Positions 1 to 5,778 of a DNA stretch of 16,234 bases are shown here, one piece after another. The stretch comes from an uncultured Prevotella sp. (GTDB lineage: Bacteria; Bacteroidota; Bacteroidia; Bacteroidales; Bacteroidaceae): NCBI GenBank assembly GCA_905234355.1, contig CAJOHP010000097.1, positions 1 through 16,234 of the forward strand, written 5' to 3'. The notes below the pieces were generated by a model, which was not told the DNA's origin, did not search any database, and was given only the letters and a program-made list of their open reading frames with translations. Each line of letters begins with the position of its first letter. The first letter of the stretch is position 1. The position numbers were made by a program, and so were the translations under genes.

Positions 1-314
1 GTTCAGACTTTTTCAAGTGGACTCAGGATTACAGCCTTGATGAGCTTACAGAGATAGGTGTCCGTTACCAGAATACCTTCGGGCACACTTTTTCGTTGGA
101 CGGCTTAGCCAGTTTCAGAGAGGAACTTACCGCCACCATGTCTGGCAGCAGTAAATCATCATGGGCAAATGCCCGTTCTGTTAAGAATATGATTGAGCAC
201 ATCTACATCAAACGTGCTATGCGCTACTCCAAAGACGGCAAACTGGATCGAGAAATCACATCGGAGGCCATCTGTTCTATTCCTTACGATCCCAGCCATA
301 GAATAGGTTTTTAA
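1..314 (+). CDS. C-terminal fragment of a SpoVK/CbbX-like AAA+ ATPase
   Basis: The frame is open from the window edge (codons from base 3) to a TAA at 312-314, so the gene starts outside the window. The visible part, about 103 residues, matches the lid region of SpoVK/CbbX-type AAA+ ATPases: a short helix (LDGLASFREELTATM), then WANARSVKNMIEHIYIKRAMRY. NAR is the sensor-2 motif, whose arginine contacts the nucleotide in this family, and it is followed by the usual helix of basic and hydrophobic residues. Walker A and B are not in the window, so activity cannot be judged. An internal TTG at 96 should not be taken as the start because the frame continues upstream with family-like sequence. It converges on the minus-strand HAD gene. 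These ATPases remodel protein complexes; the partner is unknown. Confidence 0.6.
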   Translation, partial: SDFFKWTQDYSLDELTEIGVRYQNTFGHTFSLDGLASFREELTATMSGSSKSSWANARSVKNMIEHIYIKRAMRYSKDGKLDREITSEAICSIPYDPSHRIGF

Positions 315-479
315 TTCTTATGTAAAAAGTATCGAGTAAAAGTGTCTCTATAATTGATTTTTTTTGTCTGGAGCAACTTTTTAAAAAGGAGTATATAAAA
401 CCATTATTTCTCAGAAAATGTCACCTAACATGGAATATCCAATAGAAGTGGGTCTAAAGTCCGATTTTTCACATATAGC
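315..479. other. AT-rich intergenic gap between convergent genes
   Basis: This 165-bp stretch lies between the AAA+ fragment and the stop of the HAD gene. It has an 8-T run around 358-365 but no convincing stem before it, so I do not call a terminator. I see no ORF, promoter box or RNA. Confidence 0.5.
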
Positions 480-962
480 CTAATCTAATAGGTTTATCAC
501 CTTATCAGCTACTTCTTTTGTGATTCCTGTCATTGGGTCGGTTAAAACGAGGTGGTCAGAATGGGCTTCAAGGTAACAGTCTTCATCATCAAGTATGGCA
601 TATTTAAATGGGAAGGTCGCGTTGTCTTGTAGCCATGCTTCTATTTCCATTCCTCGTTGGCCATACCAGATTGTTATTTTTCCAATAGCTCTCTCCTTTT
701 CAATCGTTGGAGTAACACCAATTACTTCACCAGCTAAGTTCCTGTTACGCCATAAGGCTTGCATATCCCCATCAAGCCGCCATGTGGAGGTAATGATAAT
801 CTTAGCATCCGTTTCTTCTATGATAGTCTGCAAGTTCTTCACGGCCTCTGGGTCAAACAAGTAGCCGTCAGCATCTGTCTCGCACAGTCCGTTTTCTACG
901 AGATAGTTGCTATAGCGTCCTGTGTTAAGGACACCATCTATGTCAAGGAATAGGTAGTTCAT
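480..962 (-). CDS. HAD-superfamily protein (SAK-type HAD domain)
   Basis: A 160-residue single-domain HAD-fold protein. Motif I is FLDIDGVLN (D7 and D9, nucleophile and acid/base), motif II is the TSTWR segment (T58-R62) and motif IV is ILDDED (D125, D126). The segment RGMEIEAWL near residue 104 is typical of the HAD domains found alone or in 'Swiss Army Knife' RNA-repair proteins, so a phosphatase or nucleic-acid end-processing role is possible; the substrate is unknown. The frame extends eight codons upstream to 986, but I chose the ATG at 962 because it overlaps the TGA of the zincin gene as ATGA, the usual arrangement for translational coupling, and because HAD proteins begin just before motif I. 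It is the last gene of a three-gene cluster. Confidence 0.75.
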   Translation of the reverse strand: MNYLFLDIDGVLNTGRYSNYLVENGLCETDADGYLFDPEAVKNLQTIIEETDAKIIITSTWRLDGDMQALWRNRNLAGEVIGVTPTIEKERAIGKITIWYGQRGMEIEAWLQDNATFPFKYAILDDEDCYLEAHSDHLVLTDPMTGITKEVADKVINLLD

Positions 963-1273
963 AGATAATTGTAATGTCTTCTCCATTTTAAATAGGACAG
1001 GTCACCTTGGCGTTTGTATGCTTCTTTCTCAAACCTTATGTGGAAGTAGGCTTTAGTCCAGTCGCGATATTTGAAATAGAGTATCAGCCATTCTATACCA
1101 TACCAAATAAAGAAAGGCAGATAGAGTAGTTCGCGCTGCTGCTTAACGTGAATCATTTCGTGGTTCATGTCATACTGATTAAGAGGGGCTACAGTAAGAA
1201 TAAACTCCGTTAGCGTGATGGCCAGATAGTTCTTTCCAAATGGGTGCTTCTTTATGTATACGACTTTCGGCAT
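959..1273 (-). CDS. Small HExxH zincin-like protein, possibly membrane-associated
   Basis: A 104-residue protein with the zinc metalloprotease signature HEMIH (H38, E39, H42), followed by VKQQRELLYLPFFIWYGIEWLILYF, a hydrophobic stretch that could be a membrane segment or amphipathic helix. FEKEAY (E82, E84) is a candidate for the third, glutamate ligand of a gluzincin. It is very short for a protease and has no signal peptide. Similar small proteins occur as conserved hypotheticals in Bacteroidetes; I know of no proven function. It lies 5 bp after the gene at 1279-1851 and overlaps the HAD gene by 4 bp, so the three are almost certainly one transcript. Catalytic activity is inferred only from the motif. 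Confidence 0.65.
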   Translation of the reverse strand: MPKVVYIKKHPFGKNYLAITLTEFILTVAPLNQYDMNHEMIHVKQQRELLYLPFFIWYGIEWLILYFKYRDWTKAYFHIRFEKEAYKRQGDLSYLKWRRHYNYL

Positions 1274-1278
1274 GATTC

Positions 1279-1851
1279 CTACTTTGAGGGATTCTCAGAT
1301 GAATCATAATTATCTTTTGCTTGCAGCTCTTCTGTTTCCTGTGAGAGCGTCTTTTCGTTTTTCGTTTCATCTGTTGTATGAAATAAATCTTCTGGCACTT
1401 GGAAAGGTTTCATAGGTTTGCCATCCATGTAAAGTGCATATAGTCTTTCATCCTTGTCTATTCTTTTTATATCGAATTGAGGCCCAATTGGGTGCTCTGT
1501 CCCATTAACAGCATACCATAAACTGGAAAAGCAAGAAATCAAATCGTGTGCAAATGGTGCTACGGCTTCCTTTTCAAGATCTGTCAAACTCTCATGTTCT
1601 CTTTTCCCCTTCATTTTTATCAACCATTCTTTCTCTCGTGCTTCTTCATCTTGAAGTTCTTGTTCAACTTTATTATAATAATATTCAAACACCTCATCTG
1701 AGGCATTTAACGCCTCTGGATAACGTTCTTCTAATTCCATGTCAATACTTAATACGCTCCAATCTGCTCCACTTCCAAGAAAATGGCTGGGCGTGAACAT
1801 ATCTGGACTTAAATTATGTTTTTTCCTAACTTTCTTTTTTTTATTACTCAT
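1279..1851 (-). CDS. Hypothetical protein, charged, no recognised domain
   Basis: A 190-residue protein I do not recognise. It starts with a lysine-rich stretch (KKKKVRKKH), has a central glutamate-rich, probably helical part (residues about 35-95, ELEERYPEAL to DLEKEAVAPF), then a more ordered segment with FSSLWYAVNGTEHPIGPQFDI (split here as FSSLWYAVNG and TEHPIGPQFDI), and a disordered acidic C-terminus. There is no signal peptide or membrane segment, so it is probably cytoplasmic. The ATG at 1851 is preceded by a leader (TCACCATTTAAATAG) repeated before the broken gene upstream. It is the first gene of the cluster that continues with the zincin and HAD genes. AT-rich codon use differs strongly from the right half of the window. 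Confidence 0.7.
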   Translation of the reverse strand: MSNKKKKVRKKHNLSPDMFTPSHFLGSGADWSVLSIDMELEERYPEALNASDEVFEYYYNKVEQELQDEEAREKEWLIKMKGKREHESLTDLEKEAVAPFAHDLISCFSSLWYAVNGTEHPIGPQFDIKRIDKDERLYALYMDGKPMKPFQVPEDLFHTTDETKNEKTLSQETEELQAKDNYDSSENPSK

Positions 1852-1857
1852 ATTCTA

Positions 1858-1896
1858 CTATTTAAATGGTGATATTGCCATATCATTATAACGGAA
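1858..1896 (-). promoter_or_regulatory. Shared leader, copy A
   Basis: Reading on the minus strand, TTCCGTTA (1896-1889), 16 nt, then TCACCATTTAAATAG (1872-1858) lie directly upstream of the ATGAG start of the gene at 1851. The same two blocks in the same order precede the broken gene at 2344 (2349-2385). No TAnnTTTG box is present. The repeat could be a regulatory leader, a translational signal, or a trace of cassette duplication. Confidence 0.45.
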
Positions 1897-2344
1897 TTAG
1901 TTTCGTTTTGTTATATCAAAGAATATTTGTTCGGGCTTTACCAGGTCAATGAACAAATGGCCTTCTCTTCCCATAGATTCACGCCATGACCATCTTGCAG
2001 TTCTAAAATGAACGTGGATAATCTTCTTGTCTTTATTCTCTTCTCTTTTTCTCTCTTTATATGCTTCATCTACGGGAAACCCCAAGTATACAAATGGGTC
2101 AAATGTGTATTCTACCGATTCAGGATAGGTGAGCATACTCATAAGCGCATCAGTCCATAAGACGTGTGCACCTTTTACTAAATTAAAGTCAGCCCCTGTA
2201 AACACCCTTATGCCTTTTGCTTTACCATCCTCAAAATGGCATTGCTTTCTGCACGTGTGGCAGCATTATAGCTTTGTAACTCAAACTCGATATTTATATT
2301 GAGATTAAGTTTCTGGTCTAACTCTTTTCATCTTCTTTGCTCAT
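1897..2344 (-). pseudogene. Hypothetical gene broken by two one-base shifts
   Basis: An open frame of 102 residues begins at 2205 (MFTGADFNLVKG), but coding sequence continues upstream in other frames. An ATG at 2344 in the same leader context as the neighbouring gene gives MSKEDEKS and then a stop. Adding one A to the run at about 2324-2328 would continue as ELDQKLNLNINIEFELQSYN and onward to ILRMVKQK. Adding one A to the run at about 2213-2217 would join this to GIRVFTGADF. The restored product would be about 148 residues, with a C-terminus rich in W, R and F (FRTARWSWRES); I do not recognise the family. Both lesions lie in short A-runs, so real decay, sequencing error and slippage are all possible. 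If unbroken it may be cotranscribed with the gene at 1851. Confidence 0.55.
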
Positions 2345-2348
2345 AATC

Positions 2349-2385
2349 CTATTTAAATGGTGAGACAGCTTTTTTATTAACGGAA
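2349..2385 (-). promoter_or_regulatory. Shared leader, copy B
   Basis: On the minus strand TTCCGTTA (2385-2378), 14 nt, then TCACCATTTAAATAG (2363-2349) end 5 nt before the ATG at 2344. The blocks are identical to copy A, while the 14-16 nt between them are unrelated, so the blocks rather than the spacer appear conserved. This supports 2344 as the original start of the broken gene. Confidence 0.45.
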
Positions 2386-2409
2386 CTGACATAATTGTTA
2401 TTATTCACG

Positions 2410-3024
2410 TTATTCTATTTTGCCTTTACCTTGACAAGTGCTGCATTCTCTTTTTACTCTACCATTTCCATCACAAAACTCACATTCTTTTCTCACTTGT
2501 CCGTTTCCAAGGCATAATGCACACATCAAGCTACCATACCCTGCACATTTAATACAACTTTCATAACCACTGCCAGAACACCCTCTGCAATTTACGCGAC
2601 CATAGCCTTCACAAACATAACACTCTGTATAACCTCTGCCTCTGCATTTAGTACACGATTCTTCCACGGAATATATCCCAGAGCCTCTACAAGATGTGCA
2701 TTGTTCTTTTCCTGTACCATGACACCATGAACACGGCTTGCCACCATTTCCATTACAATCGTCACATGCCTTTTTCCCGCTACCGTAACAATCCGAGCAT
2801 TTTTCTTGTCCTGAACCATAGCATCTATTACATGAAACTATTATTTCTCCTTCTCCATCACACTCTTCACAAACAACATAAACAACACCCTCACCATTGC
2901 AAATTTGACATGTTTTTAATTCGGGGTTAGAAGAGGTGTTGTTGCCTCCATGACCTGACGAACAAGATGCAAATAGGATAACACTTACACTTAAAAGTAT
3001 GTATACACACGTCGATTTCTTCAT
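2410..3024 (-). CDS. Lipoprotein with fourteen DnaJ-type CxxCxGxG zinc motifs
   Basis: From the ATG at 3024 the product has 204 residues: a lipoprotein signal peptide (MKKSTCVYILLSVSVILFAS) with lipobox LFASC (C21), a short flexible SSGHGGNNTSSN segment, and from C39 an array of fourteen CxxCxGxG motifs, for example CQICNGEG, CSDCYGSG, CTSCRGSG, CSTCQGKG. In DnaJ/Hsp40 four such motifs bind two zinc ions and help to hold unfolded clients; this protein has no J-domain. Fourteen motifs could hold about seven zinc ions (inference). The predicted site is an outer-membrane or periplasmic lipoprotein. An in-frame extension to 3108 lacks a sensible signal peptide; an alternative ATG at 3039 (MKYSIMKK) only adds five residues before the same signal. 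A candidate promoter lies at 3044-3076. Function unknown: redox, metal-binding or chaperone-like roles are all possible. Confidence 0.8.
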   Translation of the reverse strand: MKKSTCVYILLSVSVILFASCSSGHGGNNTSSNPELKTCQICNGEGVVYVVCEECDGEGEIIVSCNRCYGSGQEKCSDCYGSGKKACDDCNGNGGKPCSWCHGTGKEQCTSCRGSGIYSVEESCTKCRGRGYTECYVCEGYGRVNCRGCSGSGYESCIKCAGYGSLMCALCLGNGQVRKECEFCDGNGRVKRECSTCQGKGKIE

Positions 3025-3043
3025 AATTGAGTATTTCATTTTA

Positions 3044-3076
3044 AAAAGGTACAAGCAAATTATTTTTGTATACAAA
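3044..3076 (-). promoter_or_regulatory. Candidate promoter of the zinc-motif lipoprotein
   Basis: On the minus strand TTTG (3076-3073), 21 nt, TACCTTTT (3051-3044), one base off the Bacteroidetes -7 consensus TAnnTTTG. It sits 20 nt before the lipoprotein ATG at 3024 and overlaps the end of the upstream gene. Confidence 0.35.
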
Positions 3077-3704
3077 ATAGTGCTTTCATGCTTGCTGGAC
3101 CTCCCCACATTTTACTCTCTTTGTTATGTAATCCTGCTATTGCACATGCACTACCAACTTTATGAAAGACTTCCAAAACTTCATTAAGGTTGTCTATTTT
3201 GCAAGGTAACTCATTTCCTTCTCGATCGTACATATTAAAGTCTGATATATTGCAATTGTCAAAATAGACATCAATTACTCCTCGCACAAGGTTGTATGCT
3301 AATAACCCCGTTCTACCCATCTCGTTTGCACCAGACATTATTGAATATTTACAGTCCCTGCTTTCACAGTAAAGCATCAAACCTTGTATTCCAAGTTCTT
3401 CACCTATAATCTTGTGGAATTGCCAATAATCCCACATTGAGATATTAGTATTAGAGTTTCTGCATATAGTGTATTCAATAGCAGAATAAAAGACATAAAA
3501 GCATAATCCCCTAAATGTAGATATTATAGGAATACCTATCTGGCTCTCGTAGAAATACGGACTTTTCTCCTTGTTGATAAGTGCTCTTTTTATCTTCCAT
3601 CCTTCAACAAGGAAACGACTTTCTGTTTTATATGAATCCCATACGTGATAATTTGTCAAATTAAGAATCAGGGTTCTTTCAAGATTTTCTGCGCCAATTT
3701 TCAT
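3060..3704 (-). CDS. Hypothetical protein, no recognised domain
   Basis: A 214-residue protein of unknown family. It has no signal peptide and no clear membrane helix, although IPIISTFRGLCFYVFYSAIEY (residues about 58-78, given here as IPIISTFRGL then CFYVFYSAIEY) is hydrophobic. Aromatic residues and cysteines are frequent (MWDYWQFHKI, MLYCESRDCKYS), and the composition suggests an intact globular protein. The start at 3704 (MKIGAENLER) follows an A-rich leader and directly borders the structured intergenic element at 3759-3923. The lipoprotein gene begins 36 bp after its stop. AT-rich like the other accessory genes. Confidence 0.65.
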   Translation of the reverse strand: MKIGAENLERTLILNLTNYHVWDSYKTESRFLVEGWKIKRALINKEKSPYFYESQIGIPIISTFRGLCFYVFYSAIEYTICRNSNTNISMWDYWQFHKIIGEELGIQGLMLYCESRDCKYSIMSGANEMGRTGLLAYNLVRGVIDVYFDNCNISDFNMYDREGNELPCKIDNLNEVLEVFHKVGSACAIAGLHNKESKMWGGPASMKALFCIQK

Positions 3705-3758
3705 AGGTGTTCGTTATTGTGCTAATTTGTTCCCGATCGTTAGCGGTTAATATATAAG

Positions 3759-3923
3759 GGCGTTGGGAACTCTCGCCGATTACCTACTGAGGCACAATGT
3801 TTGAAACATTGCTCTGGAAATGCCGTAACACGTAACTTGCAAAAGTCCAACGCCCCGTAGGATATACAAACTCCGTCATTTCTGACAGAACCATATATCA
3901 CGGTACGTTGGACGCTCTTGCAA
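3759..3923. other. Structured intergenic element with a long imperfect hairpin
   Basis: Within the 419-bp gene-free stretch 3705-4123 several inverted repeats are packed together. CAATGTTTGAAACATTG (3795-3811) is a perfect 8-bp inverted repeat around one base. A long hairpin spans 3837-3923: TTGCAA (3837-3842) pairs with 3918-3923, GTCCAACG (3845-3852) with CGTTGGAC (3906-3913), CCGT (3855-3858) with ACGG (3900-3903), GATATA (3861-3866) with TATATC (3894-3899, leaving AG 3859-3860 bulged), and GTCA (3875-3878) with TGAC (3883-3886) around TTTC. GGGCGTTGG (3758-3766) could also pair with CCAACGCCC (3847-3855 region), giving an alternative fold. It could be a noncoding RNA, a recombination site or a mobile-element end. 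No ORF, and no clear promoter box. Confidence 0.5.
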
Positions 3924-4041
3924 CCTTATCCGTGTCACTTCAATTTTCCAGATTTCAGTAGGGATAATTCGCTTGAACGTCCTGCCCTCTACACCCAATG
4001 GGTGCTTTAGGCGCTGTAAAATTACGAAAAGTTTGTGATAG

Positions 4042-4091
4042 TACATACAAAAGGCTTAATCTCTTAATAAATATTAGCATTACATACAAAA
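4042..4091. repeat. Direct repeats TACATACAAAA beside the integrase remnant
   Basis: TACATACAAAA occurs at 4042-4052 and again at 4081-4091, start to start 39 bp, just beyond the C-terminal end of the recombinase frame. Short spaced direct repeats beside a tyrosine integrase could be arm-type binding sites, but here they may belong to the sequence that came with the foreign tail. Confidence 0.3.
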
Positions 4092-4123
4092 TAGTAGATA
4101 GGAGCATTTGCCCCTATCCCCAT

Positions 4124-4687
4124 TTAAAGGTTGAAGTCCTTTTTAATACGTTGGACTGTAGAGATTCCTTTGTTAGTCAGTTTGGCAATAGTTCTAATGC
4201 TATACCCTCTCTTTAGATTGCAGAAAGCAACATCTACGGCATTAAAAAGAAAGTTCAGCTTCTTACCGTAAAAGTTCTGCAAGGTGGCACGCAGATTTAG
4301 GTAGGCATAGCTATTGCCAACCTTACCGTTATCCCTTAACTGTTGAATGTGTGAGGTCAGGAAGTCCTCAACGGTCACATGGTCTATACCATTTTCTTTT
4401 TCTTCCATAATAGATGAAATAGTTGCAGTCTCTCCTTTTGCCTTAACTTCAATAACCTTTGCTTGGTACTCTATTAAGGTCTGTGATATTAACTGCATCA
4501 GCATTACCCTATTTGGGCAGTTCTTTTTAGGTGTGTTCTTTGAAAAATCCCAATAGATAGGATTCACAGACACGCCCAAACTTTTCATTGAGCGTTTACC
4601 GTCTTTGGCTACTCTCACCATTATGGGGGATTCGCCATTCTTTAAAACTTTGAACTTGTTACAAATTACCGAAATTGTAGCTTCCAT
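4124..4687 (-). CDS. Chimeric recombinase remnant: tyrosine-integrase N-terminus with resolvase-like HTH tail
   Basis: A 187-residue frame. Residues 1-60 (MEATISVICN, MVRVAKDGKRS, VNPIYWDFSKN, CPNR) are the arm-binding domain of Bacteroidetes phage/ICE tyrosine integrases, and residues about 100-156 (VEDFLTSHIQQL to FNAVDVAF) are the start of the core-binding SAM-like domain. Intact members run to about 400 residues with a catalytic R...HxxR...Y domain; all of that is missing. After residue 156 the sequence changes to LKRGYSIRTIAKLTNKG and STVQRIKKDF, which resembles the helix-turn-helix tail of serine resolvases/invertases. A deletion or recombination joining two recombinase genes is the simplest explanation. 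It cannot be catalytic but might bind DNA. It lies 122 bp from the 3' end of tRNA-Pro, a standard integration position, so it marks the edge of an integrated element. Confidence 0.65.
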   Translation of the reverse strand: MEATISVICNKFKVLKNGESPIMVRVAKDGKRSMKSLGVSVNPIYWDFSKNTPKKNCPNRVMLMQLISQTLIEYQAKVIEVKAKGETATISSIMEEKENGIDHVTVEDFLTSHIQQLRDNGKVGNSYAYLNLRATLQNFYGKKLNFLFNAVDVAFCNLKRGYSIRTIAKLTNKGISTVQRIKKDFNL

Positions 4688-4767
4688 AACTTTTGGTTGA
4701 CTTCACGGTTGACTTTGAAAGTCGCCCATCATGTCACCTTGAGACTACGCAGAAAGCATATAGAAAC

Positions 4768-4799
4768 AAAAAAGACTGGGAATCATCTGATTCTCAGCC
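4768..4799 (-). terminator. Rho-independent terminator of tRNA-Pro
   Basis: On the minus strand, starting 9 nt after the encoded CCA, a 12-bp stem (GGCTGAGAATCA with TGATTCCCAGTC, one G-T wobble and one A-C mismatch, 2-nt loop) runs straight into six Ts. Confidence 0.8.
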
Positions 4800-4808
4800 T
4801 TCCTTGCT

Positions 4809-4884
4809 TGGTCGGGATTACTGGACTCGAACCAGCGACCTCGCGCCCCCCAGACGTGTGCGCTACCAACTGCGCTAAATCCCG
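4809..4884 (-). tRNA. tRNA-Pro (anticodon GGG), CCA encoded
   Basis: Reading from 4884: acceptor CGGGATT pairs with AATCCCG at the 3' end, the D arm is GCGC/GCGC, the anticodon loop CTGGGGG gives GGG after T33, the variable loop is AGGTC and the T arm is GCTGG/CCAGT with TTCGAGT. The discriminator is A and CCA is encoded at 4811-4809. The anticodon stem CACGT/GCGCG has an A28-C42 mismatch and a T-G pair, which is slightly weak. It reads proline codon CCC (and CCU). The 3' end is a typical target for tyrosine integrases, consistent with the integrase remnant next to it. Confidence 0.93.
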
Positions 4885-4922
4885 AACACTGCTCGTGCAG
4901 CGTATTGCTGCATTTGCGGGTG

Positions 4923-4954
4923 CAAAGGTAAGGACTTTTTGCGGAATATGCAAA
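4923..4954 (-). promoter_or_regulatory. Promoter of tRNA-Pro
   Basis: On the minus strand TTTG (4954-4951), 20 nt, TACCTTTG (4930-4923): a full match to the Bacteroidetes housekeeping promoter, 38 nt upstream of the mature tRNA 5' end. Confidence 0.65.
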
Positions 4955-5024
4955 TTTTTAGGGAAGTTTTTTTGTAAAGACGCAAAAAAAAGGCCAAAAG
5001 GGCGCGTTTGTCAAAAAATAATTG

Positions 5025-5032
5025 TATATTTG
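5025..5032 (+). promoter_or_regulatory. -7 box before the secreted concanavalin-like gene
   Basis: TATATTTG matches TAnnTTTG and lies 32 nt upstream of the ATG at 5065. No TTTG at the right distance is seen upstream (the nearest, 5007-5010, is only 14 nt away), so the -33 element is weak. Confidence 0.45.
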
Positions 5033-5064
5033 CAGTGAATTTGCCAAAAGAACACCAGTGAGCA

Positions 5065-5733
5065 ATGAGAAAAACGCTGTACATTCTTCTGCTGACTATC
5101 TGCATGCACCTGAGCTTGCAGGCACAGCAGCACTACACCTTTCACGACGGCACCGGTCTGGGCAGTGAGTGGCGGCACATAGGCGAGCCCAACAGGGCGA
5201 AATACCGCATCGTGGACAACAAGTTGAGGCTGTATGGCGACATCTACGAGCTGAAAGACGGCCGGAGCTTCACCTTCGCAGGCCTGCCTCTGGGCGACAA
5301 GCCCTTTGAGGTCGCCACGAAGCTCTCACTGACCGACGCCGAGAACGGCGACGAGGCTGGTCTCTGCCTGTACCGCTCGGCCGACGCCTTCGTGCAGTGC
5401 TGTCTGAACAGCCAAGACGGTCAGCGGCGGCTGAAGCTGCGTCTGGGGCTGCTGAGCCACCGCCTGCTGCTGGCCGACAGACCTATGGGCATGACGTCGG
5501 AGCTCTACCTCCGCATCAGCTTCGACGGCCGGAAATATGCTTTCCACTATTCTGCCGACGGACAGCAATACCACCCGATAGAGACCGTGGAGCACAGACT
5601 GCTGGGCAAAGAGATAGCGGGATACGGCGACGAGCTGCTCGTGGGCATGTACTGCCACAGCGGCACCACCAAGTACAATGCCGGCTACACCTTCGGCGAG
5701 TTCGGCTTCTTTGACTACAAAGAACAGCAATAA
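5065..5733 (+). CDS. Secreted concanavalin A-like (GH43 C2-type beta-sandwich) protein
   Basis: A 222-residue protein with a signal peptide (MRKTLYILLLTICMHLSLQA, probable cleavage after LQA). The mature part looks like the beta-sandwich found at the C-terminus of GH43 beta-xylosidases and in DUF1349-like proteins: an early SEWRHIGEP segment, KLRLYGDIYEL, FEVATKLSL, then DEAGLCLYRSADAFVQCCLN, LYLRISFDGRKYAFHYSADG, and a closing FGEFGFFDY. These resemble the WxxI, LRL, AGLxxY and FSxDG landmarks of that fold. Such domains bind or help cleave glycans; no catalytic GH43 propeller is present, so it is either a stand-alone binding module or an uncharacterised hydrolase-like lectin. aqpZ follows after 45 bp with no visible terminator, so cotranscription is possible. 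Confidence 0.6.
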   Translation: MRKTLYILLLTICMHLSLQAQQHYTFHDGTGLGSEWRHIGEPNRAKYRIVDNKLRLYGDIYELKDGRSFTFAGLPLGDKPFEVATKLSLTDAENGDEAGLCLYRSADAFVQCCLNSQDGQRRLKLRLGLLSHRLLLADRPMGMTSELYLRISFDGRKYAFHYSADGQQYHPIETVEHRLLGKEIAGYGDELLVGMYCHSGTTKYNAGYTFGEFGFFDYKEQQ

Positions 5734-5778
5734 CCCTTATTTTTTATAGTATCAACCAACATTAAACAGTAAAAAGCT

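Noticed and set aside
2410..3024. DnaJ chaperone
   Set aside because: Only the zinc-finger motif is shared; no J-domain HPD, no C-terminal peptide-binding domain, and there is a lipoprotein signal.
3998..4216. 72-codon plus-strand ORF at the end of the recombinase remnant
   Set aside because: It overlaps the remnant in antisense, has no promoter or recognisable sequence and spans the direct repeats.
4693..5038. Plus-strand ORFs across the tRNA (products containing GLEPATSRPP or WTRTSDLAPP)
   Set aside because: These are the well-known false ORFs made by translating the antisense of a tRNA gene.
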